64,000 bases of DNA from Microbulbifer sp. TB1203 (lineage in GTDB: Bacteria > Pseudomonadota > Gammaproteobacteria > Pseudomonadales > Cellvibrionaceae), in assembly GCF_030997045.1 (NCBI RefSeq), contig NZ_CP116899.1:186001-250000 (forward strand), read 5' to 3'. Of this stretch, positions 1 to 8,801 are shown one piece after another; within the stretch, counting starts at the first letter, position 1; every line of letters starts with the position of its first letter. Under the pieces are notes generated by a model, which had not been told where the DNA came from, made no database searches, and saw nothing but the letters and a program-made list of their open reading frames with translations. Position numbers and translations under genes: made by a program.

Positions 1-1558
1 CCGCCCGCGAGGTCCTTCTGCGCCGCAACAGCTGCGCGGAAACAAGCATCGGCAGCGCCAGCGCGAAGACGCCCCAGACGCCCGCGAGCATAAACGGCGT
101 GCTGCCGCTCACCGCCCGGATCCGGCCGACCAGTTCGGCCCGCTCGAACTGCGGCAGCCTGTCGATGATCTGTCCGCGGGGGTCCACGATGGCGGTCACG
201 CCGGTGTTGGTGCCGCGCACCAGATAGCGGCCGGTTTCCAGCGCGCGCATTTGCGCCATCTGCATATGCTGCAACGGACCGATGGAGTCGCCGAACCAGG
301 CGTCGTTGCTGATGGTCAGCAGCACCTGGGCGGAGAGGGCGCTGTCCGCCACTATCTGCGGGTAGACGATTTCGTAGCAGATGAGCGGGGCCCAGCTGGC
401 ACCGCCGGCGTGCAGCGGTTGCTGGCCTTCACCCCCCGGGCGAATGAAGGAGGTGGGCAGGTCGAAGAATTCGATAGTGCCGCGAATCCATTCCTCCAGC
501 GGTACATATTCGCCAAAGGGCACCAGGTGGCGCTTGTGATATACCTGCGGGCTGCGGCCGAATACCGCTGCCGAGTTGTGTATTATGCGCAGGCCGTTGT
601 CATCACTGTCGTAGAGTACCCCGCTGATCAGGTCGATGCCGCTGTTTTCCGCGTTGCGCTGTAGCGCCTGCATCAGGTTGGGTGCCTGGTGGTAGAACAG
701 CGGCAGCGCCGCCTCGGGCCAGACGATCACGTCCACGCCGCGTTCGCTCAGGGCCCGGGTGCCGTCCTGGTAGCGGCTGATGGTTTCGCCGCGGAACTCC
801 GGCAACCACTTCTTCTCCTGGGGAATATTGGCCTGCACCAGGCCCACGGAGATTTCCTTCCCTTCCGGTGCCGTCCACTCCACCTGTGACAGCAGTGCGC
901 CCAGTGGCCAGGGGAGGGCCGCTGCCAGCAGCAGGGCGATGTGTGCGCGTTTGTTTTCCGGGGTCAGCAGTGGCGCCAGGCGCCCGCTGGCGGCCAGCGC
1001 AATCACGGCCGCGGTGAAGGCCAGCAGTAGGCCAATACCATAGACGCTTATCACCGGCGCCCAGCCGGACAGCCAGGTACCGATATGGGCGTAGCCGGCA
1101 AACAACCAGGGGAAGCCGGTGAAGAACCAGCTGCGCAGCCACTCACTGACAAACCAAAGGGCGGCGAAGGCGAGGGCGAAGCTGATTTTGTTGTCGGTAA
1201 ACCGGCCGAGGAAGTAAAACGGCAGTGCCAGCAGCAGCGCCATAATGGACACAAAGGCACCAGTGAGCAGTAGGCCCAGGGGGACCGATGAGCCGCCGAA
1301 CTGGGTGATGGAGACATACACCCAGGAGCCGCCACTGGCGAACAGGCCCAGGCCATAGCAGAGCGCCAGCCACAGGCTGCGGCCTCCACCGAGCTGCCGG
1401 CCTTCGCCGGCGGCGCGCAGGTTCAGCCAGGCCAGCAGCGACAGGGACAGCAGGCCGCAGATCCACCAGCCGAAAGGGGCCAGGGAGAGGGTTAGCAAGG
1501 CGCCGGCGGCGGCCGCCAATGCGGAATGCGGAATGCGGAATGCGGAATGTTTACTCAT
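1..1558 (-). CDS. lnt: Apolipoprotein N-acyltransferase, cut by the left edge
   Basis: Inner-membrane enzyme that adds the third acyl chain to lipoproteins. The minus-strand frame is open from an ATG at 1558 to the window edge (519 codons), so only the very C-terminus should be missing. Several hydrophobic segments come first, then a nitrilase-like domain. The expected catalytic Glu (VWPEAALP), Lys (in a HKRHLVPFGEYVP-like stretch) and Cys (PLICYEIVYP) are all readable. It follows corC, as in most Gammaproteobacteria. The first 13 residues (MSKHSAFRIPHSA) are encoded by a heptad repeat array, so the native start may have been altered by repeat insertion or may lie a little downstream. The product is sure; the start is less so. 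Confidence 0.9.
   Translation of the reverse strand, partial: MSKHSAFRIPHSALAAAAGALLTLSLAPFGWWICGLLSLSLLAWLNLRAAGEGRQLGGGRSLWLALCYGLGLFASGGSWVYVSITQFGGSSVPLGLLLTGAFVSIMALLLALPFYFLGRFTDNKISFALAFAALWFVSEWLRSWFFTGFPWLFAGYAHIGTWLSGWAPVISVYGIGLLLAFTAAVIALAASGRLAPLLTPENKRAHIALLLAAALPWPLGALLSQVEWTAPEGKEISVGLVQANIPQEKKWLPEFRGETISRYQDGTRALSERGVDVIVWPEAALPLFYHQAPNLMQALQRNAENSGIDLISGVLYDSDDNGLRIIHNSAAVFGRSPQVYHKRHLVPFGEYVPLEEWIRGTIEFFDLPTSFIRPGGEGQQPLHAGGASWAPLICYEIVYPQIVADSALSAQVLLTISNDAWFGDSIGPLQHMQMAQMRALETGRYLVRGTNTGVTAIVDPRGQIIDRLPQFERAELVGRIRAVSGSTPFMLAGVWGVFALALPMLVSAQLLRRRRTSRA
1518..1549. repeat. Heptad array AATGCGG, about 4.6 copies
   Basis: Perfect tandem AATGCGG units overlap the 5' end of lnt on the other strand. 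An inverted array of the same family lies at 1645-1676, with an unrelated spacer of about 95 bp between them. The same paired arrangement occurs at 8732-8801 and 8894-8927. Confidence 0.9.
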
Positions 1559-1644
1559 TCAGTCCCCGGATCGGCTCCAATTTTTGGTGCTGGCCTGATT
1601 CCAACTGTCTGTCGGCAGGTGCGCTGCGCTTATCCATCCCACGC

Positions 1645-1676
1645 CATTCCGCATTCCTCATTCCGCATTCCTCATC
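1645..1676. repeat. Inverted heptad array (ATTCCGC / ATTCCTC alternating)
   Basis: Heptads complementary to those at 1518-1549 alternate between two variants. On the minus strand they encode the last residues (RMRNAE) and the TGA stop of corC, so the array is part of that reading frame. Confidence 0.85.
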
Positions 1677-2542
1677 CGACTCACCCGCAGCAGGTGAACC
1701 TGCCGGTTGTCTGCATAGAGCACGCGGAAGGTGAAATTCCCCAGCCGGGTGACTTCGTCGCGCCCGGGCAGGTGGCCGAAGGACTGCATGACCAGGCCGC
1801 CGATGGTGTCGAACTCCTCGTCGCTTAGTTCGCTGTCGAAATAGTGGTTGAAATCCTCGATGGGGGTGAGGGCCTTGACGATAAAATCGTTGTCGCCCAC
1901 CTTGCGGATAAAGCTGTCCGCTTCCTCCTCGTCGGTTTCGTCCTCGATCTCGCCGACGATCTCCTCGAGGATATCCTCGATGGTGACTACGCCGGAGACG
2001 CCGCCGTACTCGTCGATCACTACCGCCATATGGTAGCGGTTCTCGCGGAATTCGCGCAGTAGGATATTCAGGCGCTTGCTCTCGGGAATGATATTGGCCG
2101 GTCGGATGATGTCCTCGAGCTGAAATTCCTTCACGCCTTTCAGTACCAGCGGCAGCAGGTCCTTGGCCAGCAGGATACCGCGGATATCGTCCACGCTTTC
2201 ACCGATTACCGGGAAGCGGGAGTGGCCGGATTCGATGATTTTGGGCAGGAACTCCTCGGGCTTGTCCTGCAGGCTGACCACCACCATCTGCGAGCGGGGG
2301 ATCATGATTTCGCGCACCTGCTGGCTGGATACGTCCAGCGCGCCCTCGATGATGGACAGGGCCTCCGCGTCCACCAGTTGGTTTTCCGCGGCATCCTTGA
2401 TGATGTCCAGCAACTCGTCTCGGGATTTGGGCTCTGCGGAAAATGCGCCGAGAAGCTTTTCCAGCCAGTTTTTCTCCCCCGATCGGGATTTGCCGGAAGA
2501 GCGACTACTTGGGGGTTCGTCTGTGGTCATGGATGTGGCCAT
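1658..2542 (-). CDS. corC: CorC/HlyC-family CBS-domain protein (YbeX-like)
   Basis: A 294-residue cytoplasmic protein with a paired CBS region (about residues 65-190) and a C-terminal CorC/HlyC transporter-associated domain (about 205-285). Family members are linked to magnesium/cobalt efflux and, as YbeX, to ribosome or RNA homeostasis. It starts 8 bp after ybeY ends and precedes lnt, the usual operon order. Oddity: the final residues and stop codon come from a heptad repeat array, replacing whatever native tail existed. The molecular role remains poorly defined across the family. Confidence 0.9.
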   Translation of the reverse strand: MATSMTTDEPPSSRSSGKSRSGEKNWLEKLLGAFSAEPKSRDELLDIIKDAAENQLVDAEALSIIEGALDVSSQQVREIMIPRSQMVVVSLQDKPEEFLPKIIESGHSRFPVIGESVDDIRGILLAKDLLPLVLKGVKEFQLEDIIRPANIIPESKRLNILLREFRENRYHMAVVIDEYGGVSGVVTIEDILEEIVGEIEDETDEEEADSFIRKVGDNDFIVKALTPIEDFNHYFDSELSDEEFDTIGGLVMQSFGHLPGRDEVTRLGNFTFRVLYADNRQVHLLRVSRMRNAE

Positions 2543-2550
2543 GCTCCGGG

Positions 2551-3024
2551 TTACTCGTGTTCGTCCAATTCTTTTGCCGTATAGGGGTCGGGGAATCCCA
2601 ATCCCTCCAGCAACCGGGTTTCCAGGCCTTCCATGATTTCCGCGTCCGCGTCCTCAATATGGTCGTAGCCCAGAAGGTGCAGTGTGCCATGGACCACCAT
2701 GTGTGCCCAGTGCGCAGGGGGTGCTTTATGCTGCTGGTCCGCTTCCCGGGCGACCACCGGGGCGCAGATAACCAGGTCGCCGAGCAGGGGCAAGCCCAAC
2801 TCTTCGGGAAGATCGGCGGGGAAGGACAGGACGTTGGTGGGCTTGTCTTTGCCGCGATAGCGGCTGTTGAGCGCGAGGCTTTCGTCCTCGTCGACGATGC
2901 GCACACTGAGTTCCGCGGATTCGCGCGCATCGCCGATCGCGGCGCGCGCCCAAGCCGCTATCTGTTCATCGCTGGGAAGGCCGGAGCAGCGGCTGGGCCG
3001 CTGCACGTCGAGTCGAAGATCCAT
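2551..3024 (-). CDS. ybeY: Endoribonuclease YbeY
   Basis: A 157-residue single-strand-specific metallo-endoribonuclease involved in 16S rRNA 3'-end maturation and ribosome quality control. The zinc-binding signature HGTLHLLGYDH is intact, giving H112, H116 and H122. The length is typical of the family. It lies 3 bp downstream of phoH and 8 bp upstream of corC in a tight minus-strand operon. Confidence 0.96.
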   Translation of the reverse strand: MDLRLDVQRPSRCSGLPSDEQIAAWARAAIGDARESAELSVRIVDEDESLALNSRYRGKDKPTNVLSFPADLPEELGLPLLGDLVICAPVVAREADQQHKAPPAHWAHMVVHGTLHLLGYDHIEDADAEIMEGLETRLLEGLGFPDPYTAKELDEHE

Positions 3025-3027
3025 GCG

Positions 3028-4050
3028 CTAGGCTGCGTCTTCGTCCGGTTTGCCGGCCAGGGCGTCGCGGGCCGCTTCATAGGTGTCGTAGGCCTCGACG
3101 ATGCGCTGTACCAGCGGGTGTCGGACCACATCCTTGGCACCGAAATGGGTGAAGCTGATGCCGTTCACCTTGCCCAGTACCTCGATGGCGTGGCGCAGGC
3201 CGGAGGCCTGGCCGCGGGGCAGGTCTATCTGGCTGGGGTCGCCGGTAATGACCGCGGTGGAGCCGAAACCGATGCGGGTCAGGAACATCTTCATCTGCTC
3301 CCGGGTGGTGTTCTGGCTCTCGTCGAGAATCACGAAGGCGTTGTTCAGGGTGCGCCCGCGCATATAGGCCAGCGGTGCCACCTCGATCACATTGCGCTCG
3401 ATCAGTTTGCCCACGGTCTCGAAACCGAGCATTTCGTAGAGGGCGTCGTACAGCGGGCGCAGGTAGGGGTCCACCTTCTGGCTCAGGTCGCCGGGGAGGA
3501 AGCCGAGTTTCTCGCCGGCCTCTACCGCCGGCCGCACCAGCAGGATGCGCTCCACCTGGTCCTTGAGCAGGGCCTCTACCGCGCAGGCCACTGCCAGATA
3601 GGTCTTGCCGGTACCCGCTGGGCCCACGCCGAAGTTGATGTCGTTGTTCTGCACAGCGCGGACATACTTGCGCTGGTTGAGACCGCGCGGGCGCACGGAG
3701 CATTTCTTGGTGCGGATCAGCACCACCTGTTCCGTTTCCGTGCCCTCGCTCGCCGGTTTCTCCAGCAACTCCTCGACGCCGGACTCCTGCAGGGCGAGGT
3801 GGACCTCGTTCGGTGTCAGGTGGTCGCGGTCGCCGGTTTCCCGATACAGAGAACTGAGCAGTTCGCCGGCGGCGCGGGCGGACTCGGGCTCCCCGTAAAA
3901 GGCGAACTGATTGCCGCGATTGCGGATCTCGATATCCAATCGCTGTTCAATCTGGCGCAGGTGTTGATCGAATTGGCCACAGAGGCTGGCCAGGCGGCGG
4001 GCGTCGTTGGGCTCAAGAGTGATACTGTGAGCGAGGGTATGAGTTTCCAA
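3028..4050 (-). CDS. ybeZ: PhoH-family ATPase (YbeZ)
   Basis: A 340-residue cytoplasmic PhoH-like ATPase. The Walker A motif GPAGTGKT is at residues 143-150, and a Walker B-like VILDESQNTT lies further on. YbeZ partners with YbeY, whose gene follows directly. The frame begins with TTG (METHTLAHSITLEPND when initiated). No in-frame ATG gives a family-length N-terminus and the ribosome-binding site is weak, so TTG initiation is inferred. Confidence 0.93.
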   Translation of the reverse strand: METHTLAHSITLEPNDARRLASLCGQFDQHLRQIEQRLDIEIRNRGNQFAFYGEPESARAAGELLSSLYRETGDRDHLTPNEVHLALQESGVEELLEKPASEGTETEQVVLIRTKKCSVRPRGLNQRKYVRAVQNNDINFGVGPAGTGKTYLAVACAVEALLKDQVERILLVRPAVEAGEKLGFLPGDLSQKVDPYLRPLYDALYEMLGFETVGKLIERNVIEVAPLAYMRGRTLNNAFVILDESQNTTREQMKMFLTRIGFGSTAVITGDPSQIDLPRGQASGLRHAIEVLGKVNGISFTHFGAKDVVRHPLVQRIVEAYDTYEAARDALAGKPDEDAA

Positions 4051-4175
4051 ATTGGTTTCGGCACCTTTTGTTTAGGGGGTTCATTGCTAGGGTATACCCA
4101 TTTTCCCGGTATGGGAAAGGGTAGAGTGTGACGAATAGGTTCTAAACAGTCCGACCCTTTATACCGTTGCGGTAT

Positions 4176-4247
4176 TAGAGCGGCCCGTGGCCGCGACCTG
4201 ACTTTGTGGGCACTCGTATATTGATCGCGGCCACGGCCGTTCCTACA
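4176..4247. repeat. REP-type palindromic repeat (GAGCGGCC...GGCCGTTCCTAC)
   Basis: Two inverted half-copies, GAGCGGCCCGTGGCCGCGA and TCGCGGCCACGGCCGTTCC, surround a 27-bp spacer between miaB and phoH. Related copies occur at 35438, 45532, 46499, 57042 and 62047. This one is the most diverged. Confidence 0.75.
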
Positions 4248-4264
4248 GGGAAAAGACTGTCGAA

Positions 4265-5644
4265 TTACCCCAGCGGACCGTCCAATTCCGAGGCCACCAG
4301 AACCCCGCGCAGCGAGTTGGGCAGTGCCTCCTCGATCAGCACATCCGCGAACCTGCCGATCAACCCCAGATCGCCAGCGCGGAAGTTGACCACCCGGTTG
4401 TTTTCAGTACGCCCCTGCAGTTGGCCCGGGTCTTTCTTCGACACGCCGGTTACCAGCACCCGCTCAGTGTTACCCACCATGCGCCGGGAAATGGCCGCGG
4501 CCTGCTGGTTGAGGCGGTTCTGCAGCAGTTGCAGGCGCTGCTTCTTGACCTCCGCGGGAGTGTCGTCCGGCAGATCCGCCGCCGGGGTGCCCGGGCGCGG
4601 CGAGTAGATGAAGCTGAAGGAAGTATCGAAACCCACCTCCTGGATCAGGTTCATGGTGGCCTCGAAGTCGCGCTCGGTCTCGCCGGGAAAGCCGATGATA
4701 AAGTCCGAAGACAGGGAGATATCCGGGCGGATTTTCTTCAGCCTGCGGAGCTTGGATTTGTACTCCAGCGCTGTGTGGCCGCGCTTCATCGCCATCAGGA
4801 TGCGGTCGGAGCCGCTCTGCACCGGCAGGTGCAGGTGGTTCACCAGCTCCGGCACTTCGGCGTAGACATCGATCAGCGCGTCGGAGAACTCCACAGGGTG
4901 GGAGGTGGTATAACGGATGCGGTCGATGCCGTCGATGGCCGCTACATAGGTGATCAGCTCGGCGAAATCGACGATCTGGCCGTCGCTGCCGGGGGCGCGG
5001 TAGGCGTTCACATTCTGCCCCAGCAGGTTCACTTCGCGCACCCCCTGGTCCGCCAAGTGTGCCACTTCTTCCAGCACGTCCCCCACCGGACGGCTCACTT
5101 CCTCACCGCGGGTGTAGGGCACCACGCAGAAGGTGCAGTACTTGGAGCAACCCTCCATAATCGAAACAAAAGCGGTGGCGCCGTCCGCCTCCGGCTGTGG
5201 CAGGCGGTCGAATTTCTCGATTTCCGGGAAGCTGACGTCCACCACTACGGCGCCGTTCTTCTGTGCTCTGGTCTGCATCATCTCCGGCAGCCGGTGCAGG
5301 GTCTGGGGGCCGAAGATCAGGTCCACGTGGGGCGCGCGCTTGGCGATGGCCTCGCCCTCCTGGCTGGCGACGCAGCCGCCCACGCCGATGATCAGGTCGG
5401 GATTCTTTTCCTTCAGGTGCTTCCAGCGGCCCAACTGGTGGAACAGCTTTTCCTGGGCCTTTTCGCGGATGGAACAGGTGTTGACCAGCAGTACGTCCGC
5501 GTCTTCCGGATCGTCGGTGGGCACCATGGCGTGGGACTCTCCGAGCAGGTCGCGCATGCGCGACGAATCGTACTCGTTCATCTGGCAGCCGTGGGTCTTG
5601 ATATAGAGCTTTTTCACCCTTGTTTGGGGCGTGGTTTCGGACAT
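4265..5644 (-). CDS. miaB: tRNA-2-methylthio-N6-dimethylallyladenosine synthase
   Basis: Radical-SAM methylthiotransferase acting on i6A37 of tRNAs that read UNN codons. From the ATG at 5644 it has 459 residues. The N-terminal MTTase domain has C20, C57 and C91, and the radical-SAM cluster is C166-x3-C170-x2-C173 in a CSKYCTFC motif. A TRAM domain closes the protein. The longer frame to 5674 begins with TTG and lacks a good ribosome-binding site, so 5644 (MSETTPQTRVKK) was preferred. It heads the miaB-ybeZ-ybeY-corC-lnt block, separated from ybeZ by a REP element. Confidence 0.96.
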   Translation of the reverse strand: MSETTPQTRVKKLYIKTHGCQMNEYDSSRMRDLLGESHAMVPTDDPEDADVLLVNTCSIREKAQEKLFHQLGRWKHLKEKNPDLIIGVGGCVASQEGEAIAKRAPHVDLIFGPQTLHRLPEMMQTRAQKNGAVVVDVSFPEIEKFDRLPQPEADGATAFVSIMEGCSKYCTFCVVPYTRGEEVSRPVGDVLEEVAHLADQGVREVNLLGQNVNAYRAPGSDGQIVDFAELITYVAAIDGIDRIRYTTSHPVEFSDALIDVYAEVPELVNHLHLPVQSGSDRILMAMKRGHTALEYKSKLRRLKKIRPDISLSSDFIIGFPGETERDFEATMNLIQEVGFDTSFSFIYSPRPGTPAADLPDDTPAEVKKQRLQLLQNRLNQQAAAISRRMVGNTERVLVTGVSKKDPGQLQGRTENNRVVNFRAGDLGLIGRFADVLIEEALPNSLRGVLVASELDGPLG

Positions 5645-5825
5645 ATCGCGCCTGGTTAAAAACTGTTCAGTCAAAATGGTGGGGCATTATAGCGATACCG
5701 CCCCGGACTGCATAGACGGCTATATTTGGGGCTGTTATCCTTGCCCGCTTTTTCGAGCGGAGCTCCGACCCGGAGGGGCCTGTTAACACTACTATTTCCC
5801 TGGCCAGGACCTTTTTGAGACGCAT

Positions 5826-6158
5826 ATGGCGAATCCTATCTACAAAGTCATCTTTCACAACCAAAACCAGGTGTACGAGCTCTACGCCCGGGCCATCTAC
5901 CAGAGCGATATGTACGGCTTTATCGAGGTGGAGGAGTTTGTCTTTGGCGAGAAGGCCCAACTGGTGGTGGACCCCAGCGAGGAGAAGCTCAAGAGCGAAT
6001 TCGCCTCGGTGACCCGCTCCTATATCCCCATGCACAGTATCGTGCGTATCGACGAGGTGGAGAAGGAAGGCGTGGGCAAGATCGTCGAGGCCAAGGGCGA
6101 CAAGGTCACCCAGTTCCCGTTTCCCGCCCCCATGCGCCATCCCGGCGATACCGAGTAG
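5826..6158 (+). CDS. DUF1820 family protein
   Basis: A 110-residue soluble protein beginning MANPIYKVIFHNQNQVYELYAR, recognised as the small DUF1820 family of Proteobacteria. The function is unknown. It has no signal peptide or membrane segment. It is divergent from miaB, with 181 bp between the two starts that must carry both promoters. A GC-rich hairpin-like stretch (5747-5764, GCTTTTTCGAGCGGAGC) lies upstream. Confidence 0.85.
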   Translation: MANPIYKVIFHNQNQVYELYARAIYQSDMYGFIEVEEFVFGEKAQLVVDPSEEKLKSEFASVTRSYIPMHSIVRIDEVEKEGVGKIVEAKGDKVTQFPFPAPMRHPGDTE

Positions 6159-6238
6159 CGCTCCGTCCGGCCAAAGGGTCGGGCGATCCCTGCAATACAA
6201 GCTTCAACTGACCGTCGCTTTTTTGTAAGAAAAGCCCT

Positions 6239-6272
6239 GCAAAGTTACCCCAACCGAAAGTTGGGACTTTGC
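6239..6272 (+). promoter_or_regulatory. Stem-loop abutting the start codon at 6274
   Basis: GCAAAGT and CCCAAC pair with GTTGGG and ACTTTGC around a short CGAAA-type loop, with a 3-nt bulge on the left arm. The stem ends one base before the ATG, where a Shine-Dalgarno would be, and no clear Shine-Dalgarno is present. It could regulate translation or be residual terminator structure after the upstream gene. Confidence 0.55.
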
Positions 6273-6273
6273 T

Positions 6274-7065
6274 ATGAGCAACCGCTATCGCGCACTCTGG
6301 ATCTCCGACGTGCACCTGGGCAGCCGGGACAGCGAGCCGCAACGGCTGGCGGATTTCCTGGCCCAGAACCGCGCCGACACCGTCTACCTGGTCGGCGATA
6401 TCTTCGATATGAAAGCCCTGTCCCAGGGCCGGGGCAGCTGGTGTCAGGCCTCCTCCCTGTTGCTGGGCATGCTGTCCGAGCTCTCCAGCCGGACGCCTGA
6501 AGTCATCTATATTCCCGGCAACCACGATGCGCCCATGCGCAGCTGGGCGGGCAAGCGCCTGGGCAATATCCGCGTGGAGCGCGATTGGGTGCACACCGCG
6601 AGGGACGGCAAACGCTACTGGGTCACCCACGGCGACCAGTTCGAGCACCAGATCAATATCAATCCCATCAGCTATCACATCGGCGACCACAGCTACTACC
6701 TGATGCTGCGCCTGAACCGCTGGATCAACTACTGGCGCGGGCGCTTCGACAAGCCCTGGTGGTCCCTGGCCAACCACGTGAAGAATCGTGTGCAGGCGGC
6801 GAAGCGCATGATGAACAGCTTTGAGGAGGTCGCCATTCGCGAGACCGGCCGCCGCGGCCTGGACGGAGTGATCTGTGGGCACATCCACCGCGCCGGCATC
6901 CGCCACAGCGGCGCCGGGGGACAGGAAATCACTTACGCCAACTGCGGCGACTGGGTGGATTCCATGACCGCCGTGGTGGAGCAGCCCGACGGCCGCCTGG
7001 AACTGTTGCACTGGCACCGAGCGCCCAAACTGGCGCACATCATGACAGAGGCGGTGGCGGCATGA
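6274..7065 (+). CDS. Calcineurin-like phosphoesterase, LpxH-related (COG2908)
   Basis: A 263-residue metallophosphoesterase. Metal-binding motifs are intact: D12-x-H14 (DVHLGS), G41-D42 (GDIFD), N83-H84-D85 (GNHD), H119-G120-D121 and a late GHIHRAG. The closest known relatives are UDP-2,3-diacylglucosamine pyrophosphatases of lipid A synthesis, but this longer variant type commonly sits apart from lpx genes, so the substrate is uncertain. Its stop overlaps the next start as ATGA (7062-7065), which implies translational coupling with a lipid acyltransferase and hence a role in polar-lipid metabolism. Confidence 0.85.
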   Translation: MSNRYRALWISDVHLGSRDSEPQRLADFLAQNRADTVYLVGDIFDMKALSQGRGSWCQASSLLLGMLSELSSRTPEVIYIPGNHDAPMRSWAGKRLGNIRVERDWVHTARDGKRYWVTHGDQFEHQININPISYHIGDHSYYLMLRLNRWINYWRGRFDKPWWSLANHVKNRVQAAKRMMNSFEEVAIRETGRRGLDGVICGHIHRAGIRHSGAGGQEITYANCGDWVDSMTAVVEQPDGRLELLHWHRAPKLAHIMTEAVAA

Positions 7066-8732
7066 TTCAACTTGAAGACTTGTTGCAGAAAAACCCCTGG
7101 TACAGCGCTGCACCGCAGAAGCCTTCGCGCCGGCTGGCCTCTGCGGCGCTGAAGAAAATCTGCTGCGAGGAGCAGATCCGGACCTTCAGTCGCTGCTACC
7201 CGCATCTGGGCGGGCTGGATTTTATCCGCCAGGTGTTCGCCTATTTCGATTTCCGTTACGACATAAACCCCTCTGAGCTGGAGCGGATTCCCACCACCGG
7301 CCCTTTGGTGATCGTTTCCAACCACCCACTGGGCAGTCTCGATGGCCTGGCGCTGATCGATATGGTGGCGCGGGTGCGCAAGGATGTGAAAGCGGTGGCC
7401 AGCCAGCTGCTGTGGAATATTGAACCGCTGCGCTCCTACCTGCTGCCGGTGGACAACTTCAACGGGCGCACCCGACGCTCGGATGTGGAGGGGATCTACC
7501 GGCACTTGAACGGCGGTGGAGCCATCATCGTTTTTCCCGCCGGTGAGGTATCCCGGCTCACGCCCCAGGGCGTGCGCGACGGACGCTGGAACCCGGGCTT
7601 TGCGCGCTTCGCGGAGAAAACCGGCGCGCCGATACTGCCGGTGCAGGTGCGCGGGCGCAATTCCCTCTGGTTCTACGGCCTCTCCATGGTCAACAAGCCA
7701 TTGTCGACCCTGTGGCTGGTGCGCGAGATGTTCAAGCAGACCAGCCGCGGCATCGATATCCGCATCGGCAGCGCGGTGGCGGCGGAGCACTTTCGCGACT
7801 GGCCGCTGACACCCCGCGCCCAGGCCAACCTGTGGCGCCGGTATGTACACCGGCTGCACAAATCCCCGTGCCCGCTGGGCCCGGAAATAATTGCCCCCGC
7901 GGAGCCCGGGGAGGAGGTGGCGCAGGTGATGGGCAGCTGCGACACCCTGATCGAGCAGGGTGAGTTCGCGGTCAAGCTCTACCGCCAACGGGCGGACTGC
8001 CCGGTGATGCGCGAGCTGTCGCGCATTCGCGAAATCGCCTTCCGCGCGGTGGGCGAGGGCACCGGCCACAGCCGCGACTGGGACGCCTTCGACGCCCACT
8101 ACGACCATCTGCTGTTGTGGGACCGGGAAAAGAAACAGATCGCCGGCGCCTATCGCCTGGCGAAAACCGACCGCCTGGAAGCGGAGCAGATCTACAGCAG
8201 TACCCTGTTCAACTACCCGCGCCCGCCGCGGCAGTGCCTGCCCGGCTCCGCGGAACTCGGGCGCAGCTTCCTGCTCCCGGAGTACTGGCGCGGCCGTGGC
8301 CTGGACCTGCTGTGGTCCGGTATCGGCCGCTGGGTGGGACGCTATGGGGTGCGCTATCTGTTTGGCCCCGTCTCTATGCCGGGCAATTTTTCCGTGCGCG
8401 CCAAGTCGGCGATAGTGCGCTATTTCCTTCACCATTTTGCCACTGACGAGCCACTGGGGGATGCGCGCCTGCCGTTTGCGGAGGCACGGGAGGATTTGCC
8501 GGTGCTGAGTGGCGATGCCGGCGAGGATATGGCGCAGCTGAAAAAAATCCTGAAGGAAGAGGGAGTGATGCTGCCGCCGCTCTTCAAGAAGTACGCCTCG
8601 GTTACCCGGCCCGGCGGCACCAGCTTTCACGCCTTCAATGTGGACCCGGATTTCTGTGATTCGGTGGACGGGCTCGTGGTGGTGGACCTGGAGCAGGTGG
8701 ATCCGAAATTCGCCAGGCGCTATCTTTCCTGA
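7062..8732 (+). CDS. Bifunctional acyltransferase, PlsC-like plus GNAT-like (OlsF-like)
   Basis: A 556-residue protein with two acyltransferase modules. The N-terminal half carries a PlsC/lysophospholipid-acyltransferase signature NHPLGSLDG (H88...D94). The C-terminal half (from about residue 290) resembles the OlsB-type GNAT fold, with LLLWDREKKQIAGAYRL-like and SAELGRSFLLPEYWRGRGLD-like motifs. This domain order matches OlsF, which makes ornithine lipids by N-acylating ornithine and then O-acylating the lyso-lipid. The OlsF assignment is inferred from architecture. It is coupled by ATGA to the phosphoesterase upstream. The TGA stop runs straight into a heptad array. Confidence 0.82.
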   Translation: MIQLEDLLQKNPWYSAAPQKPSRRLASAALKKICCEEQIRTFSRCYPHLGGLDFIRQVFAYFDFRYDINPSELERIPTTGPLVIVSNHPLGSLDGLALIDMVARVRKDVKAVASQLLWNIEPLRSYLLPVDNFNGRTRRSDVEGIYRHLNGGGAIIVFPAGEVSRLTPQGVRDGRWNPGFARFAEKTGAPILPVQVRGRNSLWFYGLSMVNKPLSTLWLVREMFKQTSRGIDIRIGSAVAAEHFRDWPLTPRAQANLWRRYVHRLHKSPCPLGPEIIAPAEPGEEVAQVMGSCDTLIEQGEFAVKLYRQRADCPVMRELSRIREIAFRAVGEGTGHSRDWDAFDAHYDHLLLWDREKKQIAGAYRLAKTDRLEAEQIYSSTLFNYPRPPRQCLPGSAELGRSFLLPEYWRGRGLDLLWSGIGRWVGRYGVRYLFGPVSMPGNFSVRAKSAIVRYFLHHFATDEPLGDARLPFAEAREDLPVLSGDAGEDMAQLKKILKEEGVMLPPLFKKYASVTRPGGTSFHAFNVDPDFCDSVDGLVVVDLEQVDPKFARRYLS

Positions 8733-8801
8733 ATGCTGAATGCTGAATGCTGAATGCTGAATGCGGAATGCGGAATGCGGAATGCGGAATGCGGAATGCG
8801 G
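8732..8801. repeat. Heptad array: 4 AATGCTG then 6 AATGCGG
   Basis: Ten uninterrupted 7-bp units begin within the stop codon of the upstream acyltransferase gene. The switch from CTG to CGG units is abrupt. The inverted partner array is at 8894-8927. The intervening 92 bp holds small hairpins, for example AAATCTG...CAGATTT and GAAGTGC...GCACTTC. Confidence 0.92.

Noticed and set aside
2443..4131. Long plus-strand open frame (562 codons) across corC, ybeY and phoH
   Set aside because: It lies antisense to three well-recognised genes, has no family motifs, and is a by-product of high GC.
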